Shown piece after piece: positions 43,701 to 52,482 of a DNA stretch of 57,730 bases. The notes under the pieces are model-generated. The model did no database searches. It saw only the letters and a list, made by a program, of their open reading frames with translations, and was not told the origin of the DNA. The stretch's first letter is position 1; the number at the start of each line of letters is the position of its first letter. The position numbers and the translations under genes were made by a program. The stretch comes from Paenibacillus hunanensis (GTDB lineage Bacteria; Bacillota; Bacilli; Paenibacillales; Paenibacillaceae). The stretch spans positions 1 to 57,730 of the forward strand of contig NZ_BMMB01000015.1 in NCBI RefSeq assembly GCF_014645615.1. Direction: 5' to 3'.

Positions 43701-45777
43701 TATTCCACGCATGGAACTGACTGCGCAGCGGCGGTTCCCCATTTTTGAATAATTCATAATTACCGCTTGGCAACAATATTCTAGCCTTCACATTGTCCGC
43801 AAGGATCAGGTTCAGAATATTGAGCACAGCGGTTTTTGTGTTTTTATCGAATAATGGACACATCAGCTCGACCCGACGTGTTAGATTGCGGGTCATCCAG
43901 TCCGCGCTGGCAAGCCATACCTCCTGCTCACCGCCATTATCAAAGGCGAAGATCCGCGAGTGCTCCAGATAACGGTCAACGATGCTACGAACGCGAACAT
44001 TCTCACTCAGTCCAGGTACACCCGGGCGCAGACAGCACACACCGCGCACGATCAGATCAATCTTCACGCCAGCTTGAGAAGCGACATACAGCTCATCGAT
44101 AATCTGCTGGTTGGAGAGCGAGTTCATTTTGGCAATAATACGTGCTGGCTTGCCATTGCGTGCATGATCAGCCTCGCGGCGAATGAGCGAGATGAACTTG
44201 TTCATCATCGTGCTTGGTGCAACCGCGACCGCCTGCCAATCATGACTTTCGGTATAGCCTGTAATATGATTGAACACCTCGGATGCATCCTCACCGATCT
44301 GCGGATTTACTGTCAGCAAGCCGACATCGGTGTACAGCCTTGCGGTGGAGGCATTGTAGTTACCTGTGCCCATATGGATATAGCGGCGAAGCGTATTACC
44401 CTCACGGCGCACGACGAGAATAACCTTAGCGTGCGTTTTGAGTCCGACCAGACCATAGACAACGTGGCAGCCTGCTTTTTCCAGCATTTTCGCCCAGACG
44501 ATATTACGTTCTTCATCAAAGCGGGCTTTTAGCTCCACGACTACGGTGACCTGCTTGCCTGATTCGGCAGCACGGGCGAGCGAGTGGATCAGGGAGGACT
44601 TGCCGCTCACACGGTACAGCGTCATTTTGATTGCCATGACATCGGGATCATCTGCTGCTTGCTCGATAAAGTCACTAATCGCGTCAAATGATTCATACGG
44701 ATGATACAGCAGCACATCACGCTCGCGAATGACGCTGAAAAAGTCTGTATCACTGCCTTCTGGGAACTCTGGAGCATAGCGCTGAATTTCAGGTGGATAA
44801 CGCAGTGAATCGCGTCCAGTAACCGAATCGGAGAAGCCTAACAGGAAGCCCAGATCGAGCGGCCCGTCAATCTCATAAACCGCCTCACTTACATCGAATT
44901 CCTCCAGCAATTGAGCGAGTGCATACGGATGAAAGTCCTTTTGAATCTCCAGACGTACAGGCGCACTGCGTCTACGTTTACGAAGCTGGTTCTCGATCTC
45001 TTCCATCAGATCCTCTGCATCTTCCTCGTTAATGTCGAGATCGGCATTACGAGTCAGACGGAAGGCATTTACCGCAATCGGTGTATATCCGCCAAATAAG
45101 GTCTGAATATGCTGACAGATCAGATCCTCGATTAAAATGTATTGCTGCTTTTTACTATTTTGGCGATGCGGAAGTGCAACCGCACGCGGCAGATTGGAAG
45201 GAATCTGTACGATTGCAAAATAATACGCTTCGCCATCTTCCTGCTCCGTTGCCTTGAGATTCGGATGCTCCAGTACGACGGATAGATAGACACTCAGGCC
45301 ATGCACGAGCGGAAACGGACGGCTCTGATCGACTGCCATCGGTGTGAGCACTGGATAAATGACATCGTGATAGTACGTGTCCGCAGCCTTCTGCTGAGTA
45401 ACGCTCAGATCATCATAATGAGTCAGGGTAATGCCCTGCTTACCGAGTAAACGAGAGAGATCCCGATATGTACGGTATTGATGCGAAACCATCTTTTCTA
45501 CGCGCTTTGTCAGGCGCTTGTATAAGCCGGCTGGTGTATAGCCGGTAAAATCCTTTTTGTTGTAGCCCGCTTTGATCTGATTACGGATACCAGCAACCCT
45601 TACGCTCATAAATTCATCGAGGTTGCGAGAAACGATACCGAGGAACTTGATGCGTTCCAGTAGTGGCGTATCCGATGCCTGTGCTTCCTCCATAACCCGG
45701 GTATTGAATTCAATCCAGCTAAGATCCCGGTTAATATACGTTGCTTGAGCTTGATGGTGTCCCTGTTTAGTTTCCAT
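43633..45777 (-). CDS. ppk: Polyphosphate kinase 1
   Basis: 714 residues; GGAGG is just upstream of ATG. N domain with INRDLSWIEFNTRVMEEAQ, head domain, then C1/C2 phospholipase-D-like domains. The autophosphorylated histidine is in VGLKTHAKVILVVRREG, and the second active-site histidine in YLEHSRIFAFDN. DEERNIVWAKMLEKAG and MGTGNYNASTARLYTDVG are also conserved. It polymerises ATP gamma-phosphate into polyphosphate. Two copies of the dispersed hairpin repeat lie 16-150 nt upstream of its start, within the leader or promoter. Confidence 0.95.
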   Translation of the reverse strand: METKQGHHQAQATYINRDLSWIEFNTRVMEEAQASDTPLLERIKFLGIVSRNLDEFMSVRVAGIRNQIKAGYNKKDFTGYTPAGLYKRLTKRVEKMVSHQYRTYRDLSRLLGKQGITLTHYDDLSVTQQKAADTYYHDVIYPVLTPMAVDQSRPFPLVHGLSVYLSVVLEHPNLKATEQEDGEAYYFAIVQIPSNLPRAVALPHRQNSKKQQYILIEDLICQHIQTLFGGYTPIAVNAFRLTRNADLDINEEDAEDLMEEIENQLRKRRRSAPVRLEIQKDFHPYALAQLLEEFDVSEAVYEIDGPLDLGFLLGFSDSVTGRDSLRYPPEIQRYAPEFPEGSDTDFFSVIRERDVLLYHPYESFDAISDFIEQAADDPDVMAIKMTLYRVSGKSSLIHSLARAAESGKQVTVVVELKARFDEERNIVWAKMLEKAGCHVVYGLVGLKTHAKVILVVRREGNTLRRYIHMGTGNYNASTARLYTDVGLLTVNPQIGEDASEVFNHITGYTESHDWQAVAVAPSTMMNKFISLIRREADHARNGKPARIIAKMNSLSNQQIIDELYVASQAGVKIDLIVRGVCCLRPGVPGLSENVRVRSIVDRYLEHSRIFAFDNGGEQEVWLASADWMTRNLTRRVELMCPLFDKNTKTAVLNILNLILADNVKARILLPSGNYELFKNGEPPLRSQFHAWNISSWKPYVPPAALGHPTPSPNL

Positions 45778-45792
45778 AATGCCTCCGGTCCT

Positions 45793-45857
45793 AGTGTTAG
45801 CGATCTCCTAACACGAGATTCAATGAAAAGTGATTTTTGCGAAGCAAAATATCTTAC
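45793..45857. repeat. Dispersed two-hairpin repeat, copy 3
   Basis: GTGTTAG...CTAACAC, GAGATTCAATGAAAAGTGA, then TTTTTGC-GAA-GCAAAA and TATCTTAC. It is 16 nt upstream of the ppk start codon. Confidence 0.9.
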
Positions 45858-45863
45858 CTTGCT

Positions 45864-45929
45864 AGTGTTAGCGATCTCCTAACACGAGATTCAATAAAAA
45901 AGTGATTTTTGCAAAGCAAAATATCTTAC
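45864..45929. repeat. Dispersed two-hairpin repeat, copy 4 (tandem with copy 3)
   Basis: Almost identical to copy 3 (loop AAA in place of GAA, one more A in the spacer), separated from it by 6 nt. Confidence 0.9.
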
Positions 45930-46069
45930 CTTATTTAAACTTTTACTCCACGCTTGCCCGAACGGATACGTCTTCCTATCCCTCGCCAGCAACCGTGTCG
46001 AATGATGCAAAAATGTATCGTATATAGCCAGTATACCCATCTTTTGTTAACGCTGTGTAAAAAAATGCG

Positions 46070-46294
46070 TCAACTTTCGTTCCATAACTGTGTTCCATCC
46101 ATTTTAGCAATCGATCGCTTTTGGGTTCTGCCAAAGTTAAAGCTCCGAGTACGCAGCTCATAACCTTCCTCTTCCAGTGGAAGCATCTTCTTCCATTTCT
46201 GAACAGTATACGCTGGATAGCCGGGGCGGTGCATATCGATTAAGATCATATCCTTGTGTAGCATATTTAGGCATTCACCAAGAGTCATGGTCAT
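46070..46294 (-). CDS. Small hypothetical protein, possibly frameshifted
   Basis: 74 residues; GGAAGGGG lies upstream of the ATG. The first 45 residues (LGECLNMLHKDMILIDMH, then YTVQKWKKMLPLEEEGYE) look protein-like. After this the other frame (SCVLGALTLAEPKSDRLLKW and so on, to 45976) also looks plausible. Either the short frame is right or a one-base shift near 46155 has split a gene of about 105 codons. No family recognised. Confidence 0.35.
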   Translation of the reverse strand: MTMTLGECLNMLHKDMILIDMHRPGYPAYTVQKWKKMLPLEEEGYELRTRSFNFGRTQKRSIAKMDGTQLWNES

Positions 46295-46753
46295 ACCCCT
46301 TCCATGTAAAGGATCGCTACAGTATGCGATGCGACGATAGTGTCGTCGCCATTACGGCTAACTGAAGAGCCATCATACGCAAAATAAGTGGAAGTAGCGT
46401 GTAACTTATCATTACCCGCCTGTATATATTTTGAGCGATTAAATAGAAAATTGCAAAGCAAAATCATCCATGAAGGGAGCCAGTTGAAAGCACAATTAAG
46501 GGTAATGGGAATGATGAGATGGGCTGAAAGGAAGTAGCTATTTACGAAGTGGATATAAGGTGGAGCGGCTTAGAACAGCATAAATAGAAAGTAAACGAAC
46601 GGAGCAGCAAATCACAGAGCGGAAAAGAACAGGGTAGAGCAGCGTAAGAGGATGCTATGCGATCTAGTCGATCAGCGAACTAATCTAGCGATGAGAGAAA
46701 GCCGATGCATTAGCCACATCGATATACCGAATACCTGACTAGATCAACGTATA
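46295..46753. other. Intergenic, no gene seen
   Basis: A short AATTGCAAAGCAAAATC near 46449 matches hairpin 2 of the dispersed repeat, perhaps a decayed copy. Nothing else is recognisable. Confidence 0.3.
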
Positions 46754-46804
46754 CAAAAAGCCCCCACGACTCACCCAATTTTGGCTCATCGTAAGGGCAC
46801 TTTT
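46754..46804. terminator. Likely terminator of deacetylase copy 2
   Basis: AAAAAGCCCCCACGA...CCAA-TT-TTGG...TCGTAAGGGCACTTTT, an imperfect hairpin reading as a terminator on the minus strand. Confidence 0.55.
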
Positions 46805-46907
46805 AGATTATAAATAGCTTCGAGACGTAGCTACATTTTGTATCGTACATACACAGCAGAGCTTGCACTACCTACTCCGCTTACTTGAAGCAATACGATT
46901 CAAACCA

Positions 46908-47870
46908 TTATTCATCCGGCAAATTCAGTAAATGTCTGACCGTTGTCGTTGAGGTTACATTCATTCTCGGCAGATACATCGGATCATCACCTGGATGAAC
47001 AAAGCCCGGTCGTACGGTAAATGCCATCCGGTAGCCGTTGCGCTTCAGATCATACACCATTTGTGGATCGTATTCACCGTAAGGATAAGCGAAGTATGGC
47101 GTATTGATTCCCGTTTTACTTTTCATCAGGTCGATATCATGAGTGAATCGCTTGCTATCCTTGCCTGCTGCATAATACTCGGCACACTGTACCAGCCGTT
47201 TGTAATGCAAATTGTAAGTGTGACTATGGTAAGCAAACACATCGCTGGTCGCCTTCATTTCCTGACGCGAAATGGTCGTTTTGGCTGTGGGGATGAACTT
47301 TTGCTTCTGATCGCTCAGCTTGGTGCCTACGATGAAAATATTCGCTTTAAAGCCATACTTTTTCAGCACAGGATACGCGTACACGACATTGTTCTGGTAG
47401 CCATCGTCAAAGGTGAGCACGACAGTCTTTTCAGGCAATTGAATCTCGCCCTTCACGTACTGCTCCAGCTCCTTCAACGTTGCGGTATGGTAACCCTCGT
47501 CATGCAGGAATTTCATCCCCTGCTCAAAGGCTTCCAGATTAATGCGCGCATTGTTCGGCTCGACATTATATTTTTCCGGTACCACATAATGGTACATTAG
47601 CACGGCAACATGACTGGCTTTGCCATCAGGCGCTGTTTGTACATGTGGGGTAGAGGCAGAAGCCGCAGCGACATTAGAAGCATCCTCGGGCACTTCGCCG
47701 TTTAATGTTTTGAACAGATCGTCGGTCATATCATAGGTAGCTCGGCATGTCTCATAGGAGAAGGCAGAGGCATGCGGATATTTCATACTCAATATATAAA
47801 AGGTAATAACAAAGGCGATCGCGATATAGAGCATGATGATAATCATATTACGGATGTGTCTTAGCTGCAT
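46908..47870 (-). CDS. Membrane-anchored polysaccharide deacetylase (NodB domain), copy 2
   Basis: 320 residues, a full-length paralogue of the 27940-28899 product. Membrane anchor MIIIMLYIAIAFVITFYIL; then a linker rich in Ala/Ser (VAAASASTPHVQTAPDGK) that copy 1 lacks. TFDDGYQNN near 155, YHSHTYNLHY near 215 and FAYPYGEYDPQ near 260 are the NodB motifs. This copy has the canonical TFDDG, where copy 1 has SFDDG. AAAGGAG is 12 nt from the ATG. Acts outside the membrane on an acetylated glycan. Confidence 0.88.
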   Translation of the reverse strand: MQLRHIRNMIIIMLYIAIAFVITFYILSMKYPHASAFSYETCRATYDMTDDLFKTLNGEVPEDASNVAAASASTPHVQTAPDGKASHVAVLMYHYVVPEKYNVEPNNARINLEAFEQGMKFLHDEGYHTATLKELEQYVKGEIQLPEKTVVLTFDDGYQNNVVYAYPVLKKYGFKANIFIVGTKLSDQKQKFIPTAKTTISRQEMKATSDVFAYHSHTYNLHYKRLVQCAEYYAAGKDSKRFTHDIDLMKSKTGINTPYFAYPYGEYDPQMVYDLKRNGYRMAFTVRPGFVHPGDDPMYLPRMNVTSTTTVRHLLNLPDE

Positions 47871-48383
47871 ATCTTCATGGACTCCTTTACATACAGGTTG
47901 AGATCGAAGGAATGGAATACATGTGTTATTCCATCATGATGGTAATTCTTCACGGTAAACCAATTGACTTATGTATAACATCGGACACTTTTGACCAAAA
48001 TATTATGTTACTAAAGAATCATATAGCTGCATAGGGCTGTGTTCCTGATACCGGCACATACAAAAAGCCAGCCTGCACAGGCATGAATTGCACCTCCATT
48101 CATATTCGGTATAGTCTACCGATGGGAAGGGGGGTTAGCAGTGCAGGCTGACTTTCGTGTGCTATTTTTGGATAGAGTAATCTTCCTTATAGATTACGAT
48201 CGTGTCGTTGAAGATCATGTTTGCCGAGAAGAGCGCTATTAGACTCGGCGAGAAAATGATCAGCTATAGCCAGAGTGGAAAATACCACGGTATCCTTCTG
48301 ACTTCATACTTGAGTGGAGAGTTGCACACTATCGAGTCAGTCCGTGATGGGGTGACTCAACGATCAGATGATCTACCAATCGA
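47871..48383. other. Intergenic with large hairpin
   Basis: AGCCAGCCTGCAC near 48067-48079 pairs with GTGCAGGCTGACT near 48142-48154 around an internally paired 62-nt loop (GGTATAGTCTACC inside). On the minus strand it ends in TTTTTG and could terminate the lipoprotein transcript. A 61-codon plus-strand frame at 48202 has no RBS and is not called. Confidence 0.45.
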
Positions 48384-49460
48384 TTAGAACATCACGGTAT
48401 CTTTATACCACGATTCTGGTACAGGCTGACTCAATGTCCACATCGCAGCGATCTGCCCATTATCGACTCGGAATAGCTGGATAACCGCCTGTCCACGATC
48501 ATTGGTATTGTTTTGCATATGACTGTGTACCAGCACCAGATTGCCTTCAGCAATGGTGTTCACCAGCGTTGCCTTACTGTCCGTATTGGCGCGGAACTCG
48601 GTCAAATAGTGACTCACTAGCGCGCTACGTCCATTTTGAATACCTGAACCGTATTGCTCCACATTCTCATTAACCGCTTCATTGGCAATATCCGTATTAT
48701 GCTGCACAAAGAATGTATTGAAGAAATTATCTACAAAGCTTGCATTAGCAGCAACGGTTGCACGATCAGTGGCTGCCAGCTCGGCTTTAGCAGACAGCGT
48801 TGGCAACTTGTCAGGTGTGAATGCTTTTGCTGGATCATCTGTACCTTGCTTTACATTCCAGTGCTCGGCAATCTGGTTATCGCTAATACGATAAATATCG
48901 ACGTAGAGTGCTGTTTTCGCATTGGAGCTCGTTGAGCTTGTTGTAGTGGTGCTGGTAGCATCGGTACTTGCTGCGCTGCTGGTTTCGGCACTTGTAGAAT
49001 CAGATGGCTTGGTAGGAGTGGCTTCAACCGGAACGGTGCTAAACACAGCTACCAGGTCACCCTGTCCGATCATACCTGTGATATTCGCCTTATAATCCGG
49101 GTAACGCTTGAAAATATCTTCATAGAACGTAGAGAATTGTTCTCTGCCACTCTGCATGTACGGATTATGCTCGGTATAGTTTTCTGCTACATATTGATTG
49201 ACTTTATCCATCTGATGTCCATTGAGAATATCATGATATAAGCCGAGTACAAGCTGTTTATTGGCAGTGATTTTGGCTTCCTCAGCCGTTGGTGTGCCTT
49301 GCGCTGGCGTGGTTGTCTCGCCACCCGGTGCGGTATTACCTGAGTTTTCCGTGGTGTCCGGTGTGGTTGTAGCTGGAGGTTGACTGGAATTACCTGTGCA
49401 GGCAGACAGAACGGTCACTAGCATCAGACTTGCAAGTAAAAGACTGTATTTTTTCATCAT
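48384..49460 (-). CDS. Lipoprotein with two SnoaL-like domains
   Basis: 358 residues from ATG 49460, 7 nt after AAAGGAG. Lipobox LSAC near residue 21 gives a lipid-anchored exported protein. A Thr/Pro/Gly-rich linker (25-62) leads to a first NTF2/SnoaL-like domain (LVLGLYHDILNGHQMDKVNQ, ENYTEHNPYMQSGREQF). An unusual S/T-rich insert (TSSAASTDATSTTTTSSTSS) interrupts its last strands. A second SnoaL-like domain (FVDNFFNTFFVQHNTDIANE ... YGSGIQNGR) follows. Ligand or activity unknown. Single gene. Confidence 0.78.
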   Translation of the reverse strand: MMKKYSLLLASLMLVTVLSACTGNSSQPPATTTPDTTENSGNTAPGGETTTPAQGTPTAEEAKITANKQLVLGLYHDILNGHQMDKVNQYVAENYTEHNPYMQSGREQFSTFYEDIFKRYPDYKANITGMIGQGDLVAVFSTVPVEATPTKPSDSTSAETSSAASTDATSTTTTSSTSSNAKTALYVDIYRISDNQIAEHWNVKQGTDDPAKAFTPDKLPTLSAKAELAATDRATVAANASFVDNFFNTFFVQHNTDIANEAVNENVEQYGSGIQNGRSALVSHYLTEFRANTDSKATLVNTIAEGNLVLVHSHMQNNTNDRGQAVIQLFRVDNGQIAAMWTLSQPVPESWYKDTVMF

Positions 49461-49825
49461 AAGCATGCTCCTTTGGATACGATAGTTTGAAATACGGCGG
49501 CATTCGTTGTTTGCCTGTTAGCAGTGGAGCTTCACCTTCTTTCGGTTATATAACCATATTGTACAATCGTGAATGCACACCGTATAGCGACGGTCAGCCC
49601 GTTTCCGATTGGGCAAGCAATGTCAAGTGGTTCTCTGTCATCAAGTGGCGACAAGGCTGTCATATCGTCACCCTGTAATGCGGACTGACTCTAGTCCGTG
49701 GTTGTGATGTACTATGCGCTCTTATCTATAAAGACGATTAGGTCAGGGCAGAGGTTGCAAGATGAAAAGGGTAAGCGAGTACGCAAAAACTGCTATTGAA
49801 CTCGTTCAGCATTAGGTATCATCTG
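49461..49825. other. Intergenic, no gene seen
   Basis: Upstream region of the lipoprotein gene and downstream region of the DUF1129 gene. No element recognised outside the repeat that follows. Confidence 0.3.
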
Positions 49826-49915
49826 CAACGCCAACGCCAACGCCAACGCCAACGCCAACGCCAACGCCAACGCCAACGCCAACGCCAACGCCAACGCCAA
49901 CGCCAACGCCAACGC
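49826..49915. repeat. Hexanucleotide tandem repeat (CAACGC)15
   Basis: Fifteen perfect copies plus CAAC. It lies immediately beyond the terminator of the minus-strand DUF1129 gene. Confidence 0.95.
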
Positions 49916-49919
49916 CAAC

Positions 49920-49974
49920 AAAAAACAGTCATCGTCCGCGGCTACAGATGTAGCACATCGGTCAATGACTGTTT
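49920..49974. terminator. Terminator of DUF1129 gene
   Basis: AAAACAGTCAT pairs with ATGACTGTTTT around a 30-nt loop, with an A-run that reads as T-run on the minus strand. Confidence 0.65.
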
Positions 49975-50004
49975 TCGTTTGAATCCACTCACAGGGATAT
50001 CGAT

Positions 50005-50673
50005 TCAGCGGCGCATGAAGATGAATTTTTGTCCCAGAATACCAATCGCACATAGCCCCAGACTGATCCATGGGGAGATGACGACGACAGGCATGATACG
50101 ACGTAAGTAGTTGCCTACTACAATAATAGCGACCAGAATGATCAAATACGTCATCACCGACCGCATATTAATCTGCATTCGCGGACGATCCAGATCGCTT
50201 TTCTCGACAGGCTGATTGGCTACACGCATGACGAGTTCAACGAGCACAATTGCTCCTACAGCGACAAGCACGAGGGTAGACAGGCTAATCTCGCCTACGA
50301 CACCTGTACCACTAATACTAATTTTGAAAAAGCCTGCTAACGCTTGCAATAAAAACACCCAGGTGAGCGCTACCCAGACGATCATCAGATAATACATCGG
50401 CTTGCTAAGCTGTCTGCGTTCTGGCAAATTCTCGATGAGCTGTCCAGCATACGAGTCCGAATCCTTGGTAAATAATTGCTCGGCCGACTGGCCGCGCTGT
50501 TGAGCGTCCAGCAGATGCTGCCCCATCTCCAGCAGTAGCTCCTCGCTAGATTGACGCTCGATACGAGCATCGCGCACATGCACGATCACATCGTCATAAT
50601 AGCTCAGATTTTCTTGATTAAGCTGGTCACGGATTACATTAATATCCCGTACCAGATGACGTACTGTACTCAT
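50005..50673 (-). CDS. DUF1129-family membrane protein
   Basis: 222 residues from ATG 50673 (AAAGGGG 8-9 nt upstream); ATG 50679 is too close. The cytoplasmic N-terminal part (LNQENLSYYDDVIVHVRDAR, SSEELLLEMGQHLLDAQQRG, then AYAGQ-like DSYAGQLIENLP) has the DUF1129 pattern. Four hydrophobic segments follow from YYLMIVWVALTWVFLLQALA to WISLGLCAIGILG. Function unknown; no partner gene adjacent. Confidence 0.78.
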   Translation of the reverse strand: MSTVRHLVRDINVIRDQLNQENLSYYDDVIVHVRDARIERQSSEELLLEMGQHLLDAQQRGQSAEQLFTKDSDSYAGQLIENLPERRQLSKPMYYLMIVWVALTWVFLLQALAGFFKISISGTGVVGEISLSTLVLVAVGAIVLVELVMRVANQPVEKSDLDRPRMQINMRSVMTYLIILVAIIVVGNYLRRIMPVVVISPWISLGLCAIGILGQKFIFMRR

Positions 50674-50890
50674 CGTCATTTCCCCTTTCGCATTGGTGTC
50701 GGTATGAAGACATACGTGCCAGGCAACCTACTCATAATCCGGTCATTAAAGTCTATCTACTTGTTATTACCCCGCTCTGCTATGCTTGGATAGCCAGCTA
50801 ACTGGGGCAGAGCAAGCAGGACAATAGCACGAGAAATAGACTCTACTGCACATCTATCGGAAATTCCTATTTTGACACACTTCCATCAGA

Positions 50891-50920
50891 TTGACAATTG
50901 CTCTGAGGCAGTGATACTAT
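50891..50920 (+). promoter_or_regulatory. Candidate sigma-A promoter of the 51127 gene
   Basis: TTGACA (50891-50896) and TACTAT (50915-50920) are spaced by 18 nt, about 207 nt before the hydrolase start. The rest of 50674-51126 shows no gene. Confidence 0.45.
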
Positions 50921-51126
50921 AAGTTTATTATAATACTCACTAAACTTATCGGAATTATTTAAATTTAAATAGATACGTCGTTTATATACGTTATTATGCT
51001 CCATCATACATCGTTAGCATGCAGGAGCAAAGTCCCACAATAGCTGGCAACACATTGGCATCGCTTAACACGGGAATACAGGATACGCATTGCATGAAAA
51101 TCACCCCTTTTAAGGAGGAGTTCATT

Positions 51127-51957
51127 ATGGAACGCAATATTACGATTCGTCATCATGAGGTTGATCTGGCTGCGAGCATACATTATCCGGTTGCAGACCA
51201 TAAGCCGGAAGGCAAAGGAAAGGGTCGAACTCCACTGATCGTGATCTGTCATGGATTTGTTGGCAACCGGATCGGTACGGACCGCCTATTTGTCAAAAGT
51301 GCACGTAAGCTCGCTAACGAAGGCTATATGGTCGTACGCTTCGATTATGCAGGCTGCGGAGAGAGCACAGGCGAATACGGTCAACAGGGACTGGAATCGA
51401 TGGTCGAGCAGACGCGTACGATTTTGGATTATGTGATGAACTGCAATGATATTGATCCGACTCGTGTGACGCTGCTGGGGCATAGTCTGGGCGGTGCGGT
51501 AGCTATTTTGACGGCGGTACGTGATCGCCGTGTGAATCATCTGGTGCTGTGGTCGCCGGTTGGTCATCCATTTAATGATATCGTCAAAATTGTCGGTAGA
51601 GAAACGTATGATCAGGCGGTATTGGAGGGCGAGGCTGATTATCTGGGATATGGCTTTGCGCCGGAGTATTTTGAATCGCTCGGTCATTTTCAGCCATTTC
51701 AGGAGGTACGTCGCTTTCAGGGCGATGTGCTCGTCATTCATGGAACAGGCGATGATGTGATTCCGGTCGACTATGCCTTTTTGTATCAAAAGGAGCTATG
51801 GACACGTAGCGAGGGTCGCTGTGATAAGGAGATTATTTTCCAGGCGGATCATACGTATTCGTCAGGCCCGCATCGCCGCGAGCTGCTGGAGCATACATGC
51901 ACATGGCTATCGGAGCGCTCGGCTGCACAGACGCAGTGGCAGCACTGGATGATCTGA
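51127..51957 (+). CDS. Alpha/beta hydrolase (serine aminopeptidase-like esterase)
   Basis: 276 residues from ATG 51127, 7 nt after AAGGAGGAG. LIVICHGFVGNRIGTDRLFV (HG oxyanion), VVRFDYAGCGESTGEYG, nucleophile in LLGHSLGGAVAIL near 120, acid in HGTGDDVIPVDYA near 210 and histidine in QADHTYSS near 245. It has no signal peptide and is cytoplasmic. The family includes cinnamoyl-type esterases and monoacylglycerol-lipase-like enzymes; substrate not decidable. Confidence 0.88.
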   Translation: MERNITIRHHEVDLAASIHYPVADHKPEGKGKGRTPLIVICHGFVGNRIGTDRLFVKSARKLANEGYMVVRFDYAGCGESTGEYGQQGLESMVEQTRTILDYVMNCNDIDPTRVTLLGHSLGGAVAILTAVRDRRVNHLVLWSPVGHPFNDIVKIVGRETYDQAVLEGEADYLGYGFAPEYFESLGHFQPFQEVRRFQGDVLVIHGTGDDVIPVDYAFLYQKELWTRSEGRCDKEIIFQADHTYSSGPHRRELLEHTCTWLSERSAAQTQWQHWMI

Positions 51958-52225
51958 TCTAGTAGTTGTAAATCAATCGCAGAGCCCATCGAGAAGCAAG
52001 GACTTTGCCAAAGCGCGATAGCCGTGGTATGGTAAGAAAACAGGGCGGCAGCATCGATCGATATCGATTGGTGGTTGCCTCTGTAATGCATACATCTGTG
52101 CTACATGTATATTCCATCTATATGCAATACAGTTGTGTGCAGAGTTATACTATAACTTGAAATTAAATACTCATCTTGAACCGACAATGCAGGATAAGCT
52201 TACAAGCGGCATTGTACGGTAGCAA
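51958..52225. other. Intergenic upstream of TPP riboswitch
   Basis: Should contain the thi operon promoter. TTATACTATAAC at 52145-52156 could be a -10 region, but I could not pair it with a convincing -35. Confidence 0.3.
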
Positions 52226-52313
52226 TTTCACTAGGGGAGCCTTGATGGCTGAGACGAATGCGATATTCGGACCCTTGGAACCTGATCTGGATCATACCAG
52301 CGGAGGGAAGTGG
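52226..52313 (+). ncRNA. TPP riboswitch (THI element) upstream of thiM
   Basis: ACTAGGGGAGCC and GGCTGAGA form the pyrimidine-sensing side; ACCCTTGGAACCTGATCTGG, then ATACCAGCGGAGGGAAGTGG is the conserved THI-box end. It precedes a terminator and the thiM start by 170 nt. Thiamine pyrophosphate binding should favour the terminator and shut the operon. Confidence 0.93.
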
Positions 52314-52390
52314 AAGACGACTATTCATTCAAACATATGGAGCAGACTCATCATGATGAGTGCTGTTTTATAGATAAATGGACGAATACG

Positions 52391-52428
52391 ACCCACCTTT
52401 CTCTTTTGGGAGATCGGTGGGTTTTTTT
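52391..52428 (+). terminator. Riboswitch expression-platform terminator
   Basis: ACCCACC (52391-52397) pairs with GGTGGGT (52416-52422), with inner CTC/GAG, followed by seven T, between the TPP aptamer and thiM. Confidence 0.85.
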
Positions 52429-52482
52429 GTTATGCATCGAAGCATCATACAAGTCTAGAAATGACATCGGGAGGCGAAAGAA

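Noticed and set aside
48060..48160. Minus-strand mini-frame (about 21 codons) with a GGAGGTG in the large hairpin loop
   Set aside because: Tiny, lies inside a terminator-like stem and has no conserved features that I can see.
48202..48387. 61-codon plus-strand frame between deacetylase and lipoprotein genes
   Set aside because: No RBS, overlaps the end of the lipoprotein gene on the other strand, and does not resemble a protein family.
49793..50110. Frames on both strands encoding Ala-Leu or Arg-Gln repeats across the hexanucleotide run
   Set aside because: They arise from the (CAACGC)15 repeat, have no RBS and one overlaps the real DUF1129 gene; the repeat is treated as non-coding.
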